64,000 nucleotides of DNA from Candidatus Binatia bacterium (lineage in GTDB: Bacteria; Desulfobacterota; Binatia; UBA12015): positions 186,001 to 250,000 of the forward strand of contig JAQWJE010000008.1 in NCBI GenBank assembly GCA_029248525.1, written 5' to 3'. The position numbers and the translations under genes are program-made. This document shows, in pieces, positions 53,138 through 61,714 of the stretch. How positions within the stretch are numbered: position 1 is the stretch's first letter; each line of letters begins with the position of its first letter. Under the pieces are notes generated by a model. That model was not told where the DNA came from, ran no database searches, and saw nothing but the letters and a program-made list of their open reading frames with translations.

Positions 53138-53559
53138 CCAAGGTCTCGAGAATCGATATCCGCATCCGGACCGTCTCCGCCCTCGGCCGCATCGGCGCCG
53201 AACGAGAGAAGGAGATAGTCTCGCCCGTCACTCTCATAAATGAAAGCCATGTCCCATGGGTCCATTGGCAGGTTGTCCAGATACGCTCGCCACCGACGCG
53301 GCGCAGGCCCGCTCGTCGGCTGGATCACGAGAGCTTCCAGTCCCTGCTCGGTCGTCGGAAATTGGCCGTTGTCGAGTTTGTAGAGAGAGAGAGATTGTTC
53401 CAGAGAACGAATGTCGGCCGCGGCCTTGGTGGCGCGGGCGTCATCGGTTCGACCGAGAATTCTCGGGGCGACCAGCGTGACCAGCAATCCCATGATGAAG
53501 ACGACAACCATGATCTCGATCAGGGAGAATCCATCTTGCTTGCGAAGTATTTTCTTCAT
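53134..53559 (-). CDS. gspG: Type II secretion major pseudopilin GspG
   Basis: A 141-residue major pseudopilin: prepilin signal QDGFSLIEIMVVVFIMGLL, conserved NGQFPTTEQGLEALV, YLDNLPMDPWDMAF and the C-terminal Asp/Gly-rich loop (GADAAEGGDGPDADI) that binds calcium in homologues. It forms the pseudopilus shaft that pushes substrates out. A nine-base gap follows gspF. Confidence 0.94.
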   Translation of the reverse strand: MKKILRKQDGFSLIEIMVVVFIMGLLVTLVAPRILGRTDDARATKAAADIRSLEQSLSLYKLDNGQFPTTEQGLEALVIQPTSGPAPRRWRAYLDNLPMDPWDMAFIYESDGRDYLLLSFGADAAEGGDGPDADIDSRDLG

Positions 53560-53568
53560 GATTTTATT

Positions 53569-54774
53569 TTACCCGACTAGAGAATTAATTTCGAAGATGG
53601 GGAGCAGCACGGCCAGGACGATGAACAGGACGAGCCCTCCCATGATGACCATCATGGCCGGTTCGAGGACGCTTGTCAGGGCGCTCAGTGCGCTCTCGAC
53701 CTCTTGTTCATAGGCATCCGCTACGCGAATCAACATAGGTTCCAGCTCACCGGAGCGCTCGCCCACAGCGATCATGCGAATCAGCAAAGGGGGGAAAAGG
53801 CCGGAGGCTTGCAGGAGATCTCCCAGACTTTCGCCCTCGCGCACGCCGATGCGGGCCTCTTCGACGGCCGCACCAAGGGCGGTATTGCCCGATGTATTAC
53901 TAGCGAGTTCGAGGGCTTCGAGCAGAGGAATCCCGCCCGCAAGCAGCGTCGCCAGGGTGCGAGAGAAGCGCCCGACCGCGATCTGTGTGAACAGCGGCCC
54001 GATCACCGGGAGGGTGAGAAGCTTGCGGTCGAACCAGAGACGCCCCTCGGGTCGTCGGATCGCCGCGAGTGCCCCGAGGATTGCGATGACCAGAAGAATC
54101 GCGATCAGCCACCACCAATCTGCAAGGATGTGAGAGATCGAGAGCAGAAAACGCGTGGGCCATGGGAGGGCTTCCTGTTTGTCGGCGAAGATTTTCGTGA
54201 CCTTCGGTACCACGAAGCTCAGCAGGAAGAAGACGATCGCCCCGGAAATTGAAAACATCAGGATGGGGTAGGTGAGGGCATTCCGAACGCGCGATTGCAG
54301 TTGGACTTGCGTCTCGGTGTATTGAGCGAGGCGCTCGAGGACCAGATCGATCGCACCGGCGGCCTCGCCGGCTCGAATCATGCCGATAAAAATGGGCGGG
54401 AAGGTCGCTGGATGCTCGGCCATCGCATCGGCGATCGAGCTGCCCTGAGTCACCGCGTCGCGGATTTGACGCATGATTTTTTCGACCCCGGGCTTGTCGG
54501 TCTGCTCGCCGACCGCCGAGAGCGCCTCCACGGCGGGGATGCCTGCCGCAAATAGCGTGGCCAGTTGTCGTGCGACGATCGCAAGTTCCTGCTGGGAGAT
54601 CCGGGCATCTCCCGTGCGACGGCGCTGCTCGGGGGATGCCTCTTCGTGGACTTCGGTCGGGAAAATGCCCTGTCCGCGAAGGGCAAATCGCGCTCCTTTT
54701 GCTGAATCGGCCTCGAGGATGCCGCGAACCTTGGCCCCGTCATCGTTCAATCCTTGGTAGGCAAATACCGGCAT
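53569..54774 (-). CDS. gspF: Type II secretion platform protein GspF
   Basis: A 401-residue polytopic membrane protein with two cytoplasmic domains. The family marks are MPVFAYQGLNDDGAKVRGIL at the start, LATLFAAGIPAVEALSAVG and its repeat LATLLAGGIPLLEALELAS, and IRVADAYEQEVESALSALTS. It is the inner-membrane platform driven by ATPase GspE. It is the first gene of the operon seen here; gspC, gspD and gspE are not in the window. Confidence 0.93.
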   Translation of the reverse strand: MPVFAYQGLNDDGAKVRGILEADSAKGARFALRGQGIFPTEVHEEASPEQRRRTGDARISQQELAIVARQLATLFAAGIPAVEALSAVGEQTDKPGVEKIMRQIRDAVTQGSSIADAMAEHPATFPPIFIGMIRAGEAAGAIDLVLERLAQYTETQVQLQSRVRNALTYPILMFSISGAIVFFLLSFVVPKVTKIFADKQEALPWPTRFLLSISHILADWWWLIAILLVIAILGALAAIRRPEGRLWFDRKLLTLPVIGPLFTQIAVGRFSRTLATLLAGGIPLLEALELASNTSGNTALGAAVEEARIGVREGESLGDLLQASGLFPPLLIRMIAVGERSGELEPMLIRVADAYEQEVESALSALTSVLEPAMMVIMGGLVLFIVLAVLLPIFEINSLVG

Positions 54775-54833
54775 CTTCGTTTCACGCTACCTGTTTCTTG
54801 TCTCAGGGTCGATTTCCATGAAAGACTGTATGG

Positions 54834-55295
54834 ATGATGAATTTCAATGGTTCCCTCAGTGGTATTCTTCTCTTGTTGATCCCGGCGATGGCGCTCTTTT
54901 CCTGCGCTGGAAAGAGGCCTGCGGATCTCGGAGCGATCGATGGTCGTCTACGCGCTTGCCCCTCGAGCCCGAACTGTGTCTGCAGTGAGGATAGCGACGA
55001 TCAGCATGGAATTGCTCCTCTGACCTATACCGGGGATCCGGCCGCAGCCTTTGCGAGGGCTCGGGCGGCGGCGCTGAGCTTGCCGCGAACCGAGCTGATC
55101 AATGAGACAGCGGACTACATGCATTTCGAGTCGACGACCCCTCTGATGGGATACGTGGATGATCTCGAACTCCAGCTGGAGCCGGCGCAAAACCAAATTG
55201 CGATCCGCTCGGCGTCCCGCCTCGGCTACGGAGATATGGGTGTCAATCGCAAGCGCGTTGAGGAATTGCGGGCGGCCTACACGAAGGGCGGCTGA
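54834..55295 (+). CDS. DUF1499 lipoprotein
   Basis: A 153-residue lipoprotein with lipobox ALFSC (Cys at about 24). The DUF1499 signature CPSSPNCVCSEDSD is followed by HGIAPLTYTGDP, and later FESTTPLMGYVDDLEL and SASRLGYGDMGVNRKRVE. The function of the family is unknown. The start may be either of two adjacent Met codons at 54834 and 54837. It is divergent from gspF, with a 59-base gap. Confidence 0.88.
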   Translation: MMNFNGSLSGILLLLIPAMALFSCAGKRPADLGAIDGRLRACPSSPNCVCSEDSDDQHGIAPLTYTGDPAAAFARARAAALSLPRTELINETADYMHFESTTPLMGYVDDLELQLEPAQNQIAIRSASRLGYGDMGVNRKRVEELRAAYTKGG

Positions 55296-55433
55296 AGAGT
55301 CCGGCGTTTCGTGGCGCTCCAGCGAGTCTCGGGAGGAGCCGGTGGGCCCCTCCCGACGTCCGATCGGAAGGAAAGCCTCCCGATGGCCCGCGCCGGCGTT
55401 GACCCCAGGGTAGCCCGCATGGCAGGCAATGGA

Positions 55434-56384
55434 ATGCGCAAAAATATCCTTTCGCTTCTGATCCTTTCCTTCGTCGGCCTCGGTCTGGCGGGATGTGGCG
55501 GCAGTTCCAATGCCGGGGATGCTCCCTCGGGGGAAATTTCCTGGACGGAAGTGGAGGCGAACGGATTGACTTTCCGCGCGCGCGTCGCGGGCCCGGAGTC
55601 CGGCGAGTTGGTGATCCTTCTCCATGGGTTTCCGTCCACCTCGGCGCAATGGGTGGAGCAGATCCGAGCCCTGGGTGAGGCGGGCTATCGGGTAGTCGCG
55701 CCTGATCAGCGCGGGTATTCGCCGGAGGCGCGGCCGACGGCTCCGGGAAGCTATGTCCTCCCGAACCTGAGTGCGGATGTTCTCGCCATGGCCGACGCCC
55801 TCGGACACGATCAGTTTCATCTGGTGGGCCACGATTGGGGGGCCGCCGTCAGCTGGTTTGTCGGAATTGTTTTCCCCGAAAGATTGTACTCGCTGACCGC
55901 CATCTCGGTGCCGCACCTCGACGCATTCGCCTTGACCCGAAACGACCCATCTTCATGCCAGTTTCAGGCCTCCTCCTATATGGACTTTTTTGTCCAACCC
56001 GATTCGCAGGAAGTGATGCTGGCGAATGATGCCGCCATCCTTCGGGGCATCTGGACTTCCTCCTCGGAGGAGGCTGTCGCTGAGTATCTCGCGCTCTTCC
56101 GTGAGCCGGATGCGCTGAAACTGGCTCTGGACTGGTACCGGCAGAATGATTTATCCGGCGGCGTCGGGGGGCGGATCGGAAATGTGACGGTGCCCACGAT
56201 GTATGTCTGGAGCACCGAGGATACGGCTCTATGCCGGGATCCGGCCTACCTGACCGGGGACTATGTGGACGGCCCTTATCAATTTTCCATCATCGAGGGC
56301 GTCGATCACTGGGTAACCGAGGCTGCTGCGGAGGAGGTCTCCGAACTCCTGCTCGCGCATCTGGACGAATACTCGGCGGATTGA
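55434..56384 (+). CDS. Lipoprotein alpha/beta hydrolase, epoxide hydrolase/dehalogenase-like
   Basis: A 316-residue lipoprotein (lipobox LAGC, Cys at about 20) with an alpha/beta hydrolase core. The oxyanion motif is LLHGFPSTSAQW, the nucleophile elbow GHDWGAAVSW has Asp, as in epoxide hydrolases and haloalkane dehalogenases, and the acid and His are in WSTEDTAL and GVDHWV. A lid region separates them. Location at the membrane face is unusual for this family. ATG 55434 starts the signal; an upstream frame from 55311 is longer but lacks support. Confidence 0.85.
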   Translation: MRKNILSLLILSFVGLGLAGCGGSSNAGDAPSGEISWTEVEANGLTFRARVAGPESGELVILLHGFPSTSAQWVEQIRALGEAGYRVVAPDQRGYSPEARPTAPGSYVLPNLSADVLAMADALGHDQFHLVGHDWGAAVSWFVGIVFPERLYSLTAISVPHLDAFALTRNDPSSCQFQASSYMDFFVQPDSQEVMLANDAAILRGIWTSSSEEAVAEYLALFREPDALKLALDWYRQNDLSGGVGGRIGNVTVPTMYVWSTEDTALCRDPAYLTGDYVDGPYQFSIIEGVDHWVTEAAAEEVSELLLAHLDEYSAD

Positions 56385-56457
56385 GCAGACTCGCTGGCGG
56401 GGCCCGGCCCGTATCGGCGGGAACGCCCGGGAACTTTTATGCAGCCGGCCCGCTGTT

Positions 56458-56709
56458 TCAGCTGTCGGCGTTTTGCCCGTCTTCGATGGGCTTCCAGTGG
56501 AAAAATCCGTAGATCATCGTCTGCACGAAATGATTGCCCATGGATCCACCCGCACGAACCATCACGTCTCGTTTGACGACGAATTCGGCCAAATGAGTGA
56601 CGGCAAGGATGGCGATCAGCCACCAGGCACCGGTGGCGATCCCGCCGCTACCGAGAAGGATGGCCAGAGCGCAGCCGATGTAAAGAATCCACACTGAGTT
56701 CTTGTTCAT
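56458..56709 (-). CDS. Small membrane protein, DUF1145-like
   Basis: An 83-residue protein with two membrane segments (WILYIGCALAILLGSGGI and WWLIAILAVTHLAEFVV) and a C-terminal TMIYGFFHWKPI. The layout, with HLAEF and the final FHWKPI, resembles the DUF1145 family; function unknown. ATG 56709 is preferred over 56721. It stands alone between the hydrolase and the B12-type gene. Confidence 0.65.
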   Translation of the reverse strand: MNKNSVWILYIGCALAILLGSGGIATGAWWLIAILAVTHLAEFVVKRDVMVRAGGSMGNHFVQTMIYGFFHWKPIEDGQNADS

Positions 56710-56749
56710 GGCGGGGAGCATAGACTGTTGTGAGACAAATCTGAAATGC

Positions 56750-57682
56750 TCAGGAATTTTGGTCCGGCATCACCGGAACCAATCGACCCGCAAGCAGCGG
56801 GCTTTCCATTTCTTCTCGGAATAAAGCGCCCAGGATTTCGGCACCATCGACCAAACGGGGCGCGGGTCGGCTGAAGTAGCCGTTTGCATCGGCGGCGAAA
56901 AATTTCCCGTTCCGGAGCGCACGGATTTGTCGCGTGTCCGGATTCTCGAGAAGTTTCGTCGCGACTTCGCGGTTCTGGTTCATATTATAGCCGCAAGCAA
57001 TGGAGACGATCAGGTCCGGATCGGCGTCCGCGATCTCGGCGAGCGTCACGGGACGACTCGCTGCACCGGCTTCGCCCAAAACGGGGAGGCCTCCGGCGGC
57101 GAGGATCTGCTCGGGGACCCAATGGCCGGCCGTCCATGGCGGCTCGGGCCACTCCAGCAGGAAGGCGCGTGGGGCGACCTCCGGTTGCGCAATACTCCCC
57201 CAGCGGCGCGCCAGTTGCTGGCGCAAGGCGGTGGCTTCGGTCGATTTCCCGATCGCATCCCCGACGGTCGTCAGATCCTCGCAAACACCGGCAAAATTTT
57301 GGGCCTCCAGAGAAATGACGGGAGCGGAGCATGCCTCGCCAAGTGGCAGCAGGGAGAGGCTTTTTTGGATGGTATCGGGCGTTACGGCGCAGACCGAGCA
57401 GAGGCCCTGCGTGAGAATCAGATCGGGCTTGAGCGCGGCGAGTCGTGGGCCGTCGACGAGATAAAGAGGGCGTTCCTCCAGTTTGGCCTTCGCCACCGCC
57501 GTATCGATCTCCGCCGGACTGAGGCCGGAGGCGAGAATGCTGGAAGTGAGTTGCGGGCGTGACTGGACGGATACGGGATAGTCACATTCGTGACTAACCC
57601 CGACCAGACAATCTTCCGCTCCAAGAGAAGCGATCAGTTCGGTCGCGGACGGAAGCAGGCTGACGATACGAAGGGGATGCAT
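56750..57682 (-). CDS. Cobalamin-binding protein (BtuF-like), without a signal peptide
   Basis: A 310-residue periplasmic-binding-fold protein of the BtuF type: IVSLLPSATELIASLGAEDCLVG, THECDYP-like SHECDYP, PDLILTQGLCSVCAV, and GYNMNQ. Unlike transported BtuF it begins MHPLRIVSLL with no signal peptide, so it would be cytoplasmic. Such signal-less versions occur widely and may bind corrinoids in the cell. No BtuCD transporter genes are adjacent. Confidence 0.8.
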   Translation of the reverse strand: MHPLRIVSLLPSATELIASLGAEDCLVGVSHECDYPVSVQSRPQLTSSILASGLSPAEIDTAVAKAKLEERPLYLVDGPRLAALKPDLILTQGLCSVCAVTPDTIQKSLSLLPLGEACSAPVISLEAQNFAGVCEDLTTVGDAIGKSTEATALRQQLARRWGSIAQPEVAPRAFLLEWPEPPWTAGHWVPEQILAAGGLPVLGEAGAASRPVTLAEIADADPDLIVSIACGYNMNQNREVATKLLENPDTRQIRALRNGKFFAADANGYFSRPAPRLVDGAEILGALFREEMESPLLAGRLVPVMPDQNS

Positions 57683-57735
57683 CTTCGAAGCGTATCACTT
57701 CCCGGGTTCCTTCGCTCCTCCGGTTTGCCCGCCGA

Positions 57736-58392
57736 TCAATCCTTGGGGGTGCACTCCGAGAGAGAATCTACCAGTTCATCGCGGAATTTCTTGTACTCGC
57801 GGCTGACCTCCTTGAGCCAGGCCTGTCGCTCGGTGTTCGGATCGATCTTCTCGACTTGGGCTGCCATTACGGAAATCATGCGTGTTGCCTGCGCCTGCAG
57901 AAACAGGAAGCGAATATCGAACGCGCCGTCGGGAAAGAGCATTTCGTGCTCCCCAGCCTCGCTGGCCGCGTCCTGGATCGCATCGCCAATGGGGCTTGGC
58001 GGTGGCTTGCGAGTCGCCTGAGGTGCGAGTTCCCGGAGCCTCTTCAGTTCCTTGCTGCGAATCGCGGATGCTTTGCTGATCCGGGTCAGCAGGTCTTCGG
58101 TGGCCTTTGCCGGGCTTTGAAAGGTCGCTTGTCGCACCATCAAAAGCCATTTCAGCATGCTCTCGCCCGAGAGTGTCGTGTCGAGAAGAGAATACCCGAT
58201 GAGAAGATCATTTGAGGTTTCGGGCTTGGCTTCGCCTGAAGTCTCCGCGATGCTGGTCGGTGCTCCGAGCAGGCAGAGGAGGAGGGCGCCCACCGTGAGG
58301 GCCATCTGGCAAGACCGGCCCGGCCGGTTGGCCCGCGGCGAAGTGTCTGCATATAGTTTGGTGTCGGGATTCCGGTCAGCGCATCTATTCAT
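57736..58392 (-). CDS. Exported helical protein of unknown function
   Basis: A 218-residue protein. A hydrophobic segment (LTVGALLLCLLGAPTSIA, about residues 32-49) ends like a signal peptide after SIA. The mature part is mostly helical and charged (LTRISKASAIRSKELKRLREL, then TRMISVMAAQVEKIDPNTERQAW). The real start may be the internal Met at 58305, which would give a compact signal peptide; the longer start adds a basic 29-residue lead. I recognise no family. Confidence 0.6.
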   Translation of the reverse strand: MNRCADRNPDTKLYADTSPRANRPGRSCQMALTVGALLLCLLGAPTSIAETSGEAKPETSNDLLIGYSLLDTTLSGESMLKWLLMVRQATFQSPAKATEDLLTRISKASAIRSKELKRLRELAPQATRKPPPSPIGDAIQDAASEAGEHEMLFPDGAFDIRFLFLQAQATRMISVMAAQVEKIDPNTERQAWLKEVSREYKKFRDELVDSLSECTPKD

Positions 58393-58436
58393 CGTGGTCC
58401 CAGCCTAGACCGAGCAAGGGACACTGGACAAATCGA

Positions 58437-59942
58437 ATGTCGAACGAAGACGAAAAAAAATACGACAAACAAGTTCGCCGGATGGTGAGTCGTTGGGCGG
58501 GAGCGCCGGGCAAGGGGGCGCCCGCGCGCAGCGAGGGCGAAGTGCTACACCGTCAGGATATACCCCTCCCGCCGACCATCGGTTCTGTTTCTGTCCAGGA
58601 GGCGCCGCGCGAGATTCCTGTGCAAGCCAGTTGCGATGTGCTGGTCGTGGGCGCCGGCCCCGCCGGGCTCTCCGCGGCCCTGAGCGCTCGTCGTGCGGGT
58701 GCTGACGTGATGCTGATGGAGCGTTTCGGTTGTTTCGGTGGCGTGATCACGACTGTCGGCATGGAGACGCTTGCCTGGTACCGGTACGAAGGCACTGTCG
58801 ATACCGAGGGGATCGGTATCGAGTTTGAGCGTCGTGCGGCTGCGATGGGCGGTACGATCCAGTGGCCTTATAACGACAGCGAATGTCTCGACGCGGATTT
58901 TTTCAAGTTGGTGGCCGACGAACTGATTCGGGAGAGCGGTGTGCGTCCGCTCCTGCATACCTACGCGGTGGAAGCGATCGTCGAGAATGGCGTGATCCGC
59001 GGGGTGGTCACGGAATCGAAATCAGGGCGTCAGGCGATTTTGGCTCGCCGGGTGATTGACTGCACGGGGGACGCGGATATCGCCCATTTCGCCGGAGCAG
59101 AATACCGAAAGACGCCCCGGGACCAGATGATGGGTCTGACAACGGTATTCGGCTGCGCAGGCGTTGAGCGCGAGCGCTTTCTCGAATGGGCCGATCAAAA
59201 TCAGGCAACGTTCGCGGATTGGGGGCGGACCTGGGACCAGGAAACCACAGGAAAGGAAGACGACCTGCCGACTCCTTATCTCGAGGACAGCTTTGCGCAG
59301 GCTCGCCAGATGGGCGTGATTCCGGCAGATACGAAAACCCTTGGAGGCTCCTGGTCGGCGCTCTCCATGGCGGGCGAGGCGACCAACCTGAATCTCGTTC
59401 ATCTCAAGGGGTATGATTGCACGGATGCCGAGGACCTGACGCGCGCCGAAATGGATGGCCGCCAGCAGGCAATGCATGCTCTCACGGCCTTGCAGCACAC
59501 CGTGCCGGGGTTCGAGAAGGCGAAGCTGCGAACCTTTTCGATGACGATCGGTTGCCGCGACTCGCGCAAGATTATTGGCCGCCATAACCTGCTCGGCGAA
59601 GAGTGCCGAAGCGAGGCGCGTTTTGCGGATTCGATCGGTATTTTCCCGGAATTTCTGGACGGCTATAGCGTGCTGATCCTGCCGACCACCGGGCGCTATT
59701 TTCAGGTGCCGTATGGTTGCATGGTCCCTCAGGGCGTCGATAACCTTCTCGTTGCGGGACGCTGTGTGGCAGGGGATAAACTCAGCCACGCAGCGATGCG
59801 GAATATGATGGCGTGCACGGTGACCGGTCAGGGTGCCGGTGTGGCGGCGGCGGTTTCGCTTGCCCGGGAGGAGTCGACGCGGGATGTGAACCTGCAGGCG
59901 TTGCAGGGAGAACTCCGCCGCCAAGGTGTGCGTCTCGATTGA
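58437..59942 (+). CDS. FAD-dependent oxidoreductase (FAD_oxidored/GidA-like fold)
   Basis: A 501-residue flavoprotein. The FAD-binding start is DVLVVGAGPAGLSAALSARRAG after an unusual charged 65-residue N-terminal extension (KKYDKQVRRMVSRWAG). The second marks are RRVIDCTGDADIAHFAGAEY and the C-terminal NLLVAGRCVAGDKLSHAAMRN. This group is annotated in many genomes but rarely characterised; relatives include fumarate-reductase-like and tricarballylate-type enzymes. The substrate is unknown. An SDR follows 40 bases later on the same strand. Confidence 0.85.
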   Translation: MSNEDEKKYDKQVRRMVSRWAGAPGKGAPARSEGEVLHRQDIPLPPTIGSVSVQEAPREIPVQASCDVLVVGAGPAGLSAALSARRAGADVMLMERFGCFGGVITTVGMETLAWYRYEGTVDTEGIGIEFERRAAAMGGTIQWPYNDSECLDADFFKLVADELIRESGVRPLLHTYAVEAIVENGVIRGVVTESKSGRQAILARRVIDCTGDADIAHFAGAEYRKTPRDQMMGLTTVFGCAGVERERFLEWADQNQATFADWGRTWDQETTGKEDDLPTPYLEDSFAQARQMGVIPADTKTLGGSWSALSMAGEATNLNLVHLKGYDCTDAEDLTRAEMDGRQQAMHALTALQHTVPGFEKAKLRTFSMTIGCRDSRKIIGRHNLLGEECRSEARFADSIGIFPEFLDGYSVLILPTTGRYFQVPYGCMVPQGVDNLLVAGRCVAGDKLSHAAMRNMMACTVTGQGAGVAAAVSLAREESTRDVNLQALQGELRRQGVRLD

Positions 59943-59982
59943 GGGATGCGGCAAGTCTCGACCAACTATTATAGGAGAGCTC

Positions 59983-60855
59983 ATGGAACAACTCGAAGGT
60001 AGAACGGCTGTCATCACGGGTGCGGCGAGCGGAATTGGCAAGGCACTAGCCTCGACCCTTGCCGGGCGCGGCATGAAATTGGTTCTGGCAGATATCGAGG
60101 AGGCGCCTTTGATGGCAGCGGCCGAAGCCTTGAAAGCTGGCGGTGCGGAGGTCGTGGCGGTGCCGACCGATGTGCAATCGGCCGCATCGGTGGATGCGCT
60201 TGGCGCATCGGCAAAGAATGCCTTCGGCAAGGTTCACGTCGTTTGCAATAATGCCGGCGTTTTCGCTGGCGGTCTTTGCTGGGACCAACCTGTGGCTGAC
60301 TACGAGTGGGTGATGGGCGTCAACAGCATGGGAGTGGTCCATGGGGTTCGGACCTTTGTGCCCTTGATTCTCGAGCACGGCGAAGAGGGTCATATCGTGA
60401 ATACGGCATCCATGGCGGCGGTGACGGCGGCTCCGTTCTCGGCTCTCTATACGATGAGCAAACATGCGGTTCTGGCCTTCAGTGAATGCCTTTTTCAGGA
60501 GTTGGAGGCGACACACCCGCAGGTTGGCGTCAGTTGTCTCTGCCCGGAGGCCATCATGACCGGGATCGGGCAGTCGGGGCGGAACCGGCCCGCGAACCAG
60601 GCCGGGGATAGCAGCCCCAAGCCCGAAGCAGAGATGGTCGAGGAGGCCTTGCGCGCAACAGTTACCGCCGGACTCTCGCCTCAGGTGATGGCCGACCGGG
60701 TCCTGGCCGGGATCCTCGAGAAGCGATTCTATCTCCTCGGCGGCGGGGATTGGCTTGCGGCAATGGAGTCTCGCATGGCCAATTTGCGAGAGGGGCTGAA
60801 TCCGGGCTTCTCCACGCCGGAGGCTCTCCCGGGTTCGGAGAAGATGGAGAACTGA
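59983..60855 (+). CDS. Short-chain dehydrogenase/reductase, 3-oxoacyl/steroid-type
   Basis: A 290-residue classical SDR with TGAASGIG (residues about 12-19), CNNAGVFAGG, and the catalytic YxxxK in SALYTMSKHAV (Y at about 146). A long C-terminal region with EALRATVTAGLSPQVMAD and GGDWLAAMESRM is common in SDRs from steroid and terpenoid degradation. ATG 59983 follows ATAGGAGAGCTC. Co-transcribed with the FAD oxidoreductase. Confidence 0.87.
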   Translation: MEQLEGRTAVITGAASGIGKALASTLAGRGMKLVLADIEEAPLMAAAEALKAGGAEVVAVPTDVQSAASVDALGASAKNAFGKVHVVCNNAGVFAGGLCWDQPVADYEWVMGVNSMGVVHGVRTFVPLILEHGEEGHIVNTASMAAVTAAPFSALYTMSKHAVLAFSECLFQELEATHPQVGVSCLCPEAIMTGIGQSGRNRPANQAGDSSPKPEAEMVEEALRATVTAGLSPQVMADRVLAGILEKRFYLLGGGDWLAAMESRMANLREGLNPGFSTPEALPGSEKMEN

Positions 60856-60892
60856 GGTGCCTGCTGTCTGCTCGGCGGGGGCGGGGCGGCAG

Positions 60893-61684
60893 CTATTCGC
60901 CGGTGAATACCGGTTTTCGTTTTTCCATAAACGCCGTCATGCCCTCGATCTGATCCTGCGTCTTGCCACATCGCAGGACCGCGCGACGTTCCGCATCGAG
61001 AGCCGTCTCCAGCGGGGCTTCGCCAGCGCCGACAATGCATTCGATTGCACCCGCGACAGCCACAGGCGGCATCGCGGCGAGTTCGAGAGCGAGAGCATGG
61101 GCTGCTGCGTGCAGATTCTCCAAAGGATGAACTTCTTGAACCAATCCGATCCGATGCGCTTCGATGCCGTCGATTTTCTTGACGCGCAGGATCAGGTCGA
61201 GCGCGTGGTCGCGCCCGACGCATCGGGTGAGACGAGCCGTCCCGCCCCATGCGGGAAGCGAGCCCAGATCGAGTTCGGGGAGCCCGATCTTGGCGCCGGT
61301 CTCGGCCGCCAGGCGAAAGTGGCATGCCAGCGGTAATTCCAGACCACCACCCAGGCAATAGCCGAAGAGGGTCGCAATCGAAGGTTTGCCGAGATTTTCG
61401 ATCCGATGCAGAACGCGGCGGCGTTGGTCGAGGATGGCCTGAAAGCCTCCGCGTTCGGCAGCCTGAAACTGCAATTGCTTCAGGTCCATGCCGACCGAAA
61501 AGTTCTCGGTACCCCCCGCAGTGAAAACCAGCGCTCGGATGCTCGGATCTGTGGCGGCTTCTTCTACCGCGGCCTCCACTTCGTCCATATAGGCGAAGGT
61601 CATGCGGTTGATAGGCGGATCATTATTGATCAGCGTCAAAACGCCCTGATCGCGCTTCAGAATCAATGCGGGTCGGTCGGTCAT
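60893..61684 (-). CDS. Enoyl-CoA hydratase/isomerase (crotonase)
   Basis: A 263-residue crotonase. The oxyanion-hole loops are GTENFSVGMDLKQL and FGYCLGGGLELPLACH, and the catalytic Glu region reads IGLPELDLGSLPAWGGTARL. It acts on an acyl-CoA; the reaction (hydration, isomerisation or thioester cleavage) cannot be fixed. It shares the minus strand with the DapB-like gene and the MFS gene, consistent with a small degradation unit. Confidence 0.9.
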   Translation of the reverse strand: MTDRPALILKRDQGVLTLINNDPPINRMTFAYMDEVEAAVEEAATDPSIRALVFTAGGTENFSVGMDLKQLQFQAAERGGFQAILDQRRRVLHRIENLGKPSIATLFGYCLGGGLELPLACHFRLAAETGAKIGLPELDLGSLPAWGGTARLTRCVGRDHALDLILRVKKIDGIEAHRIGLVQEVHPLENLHAAAHALALELAAMPPVAVAGAIECIVGAGEAPLETALDAERRAVLRCGKTQDQIEGMTAFMEKRKPVFTGE

Positions 61685-61714
61685 GCCGGGTGCTCCGGGA
61701 CTGGCTGGCCTATT

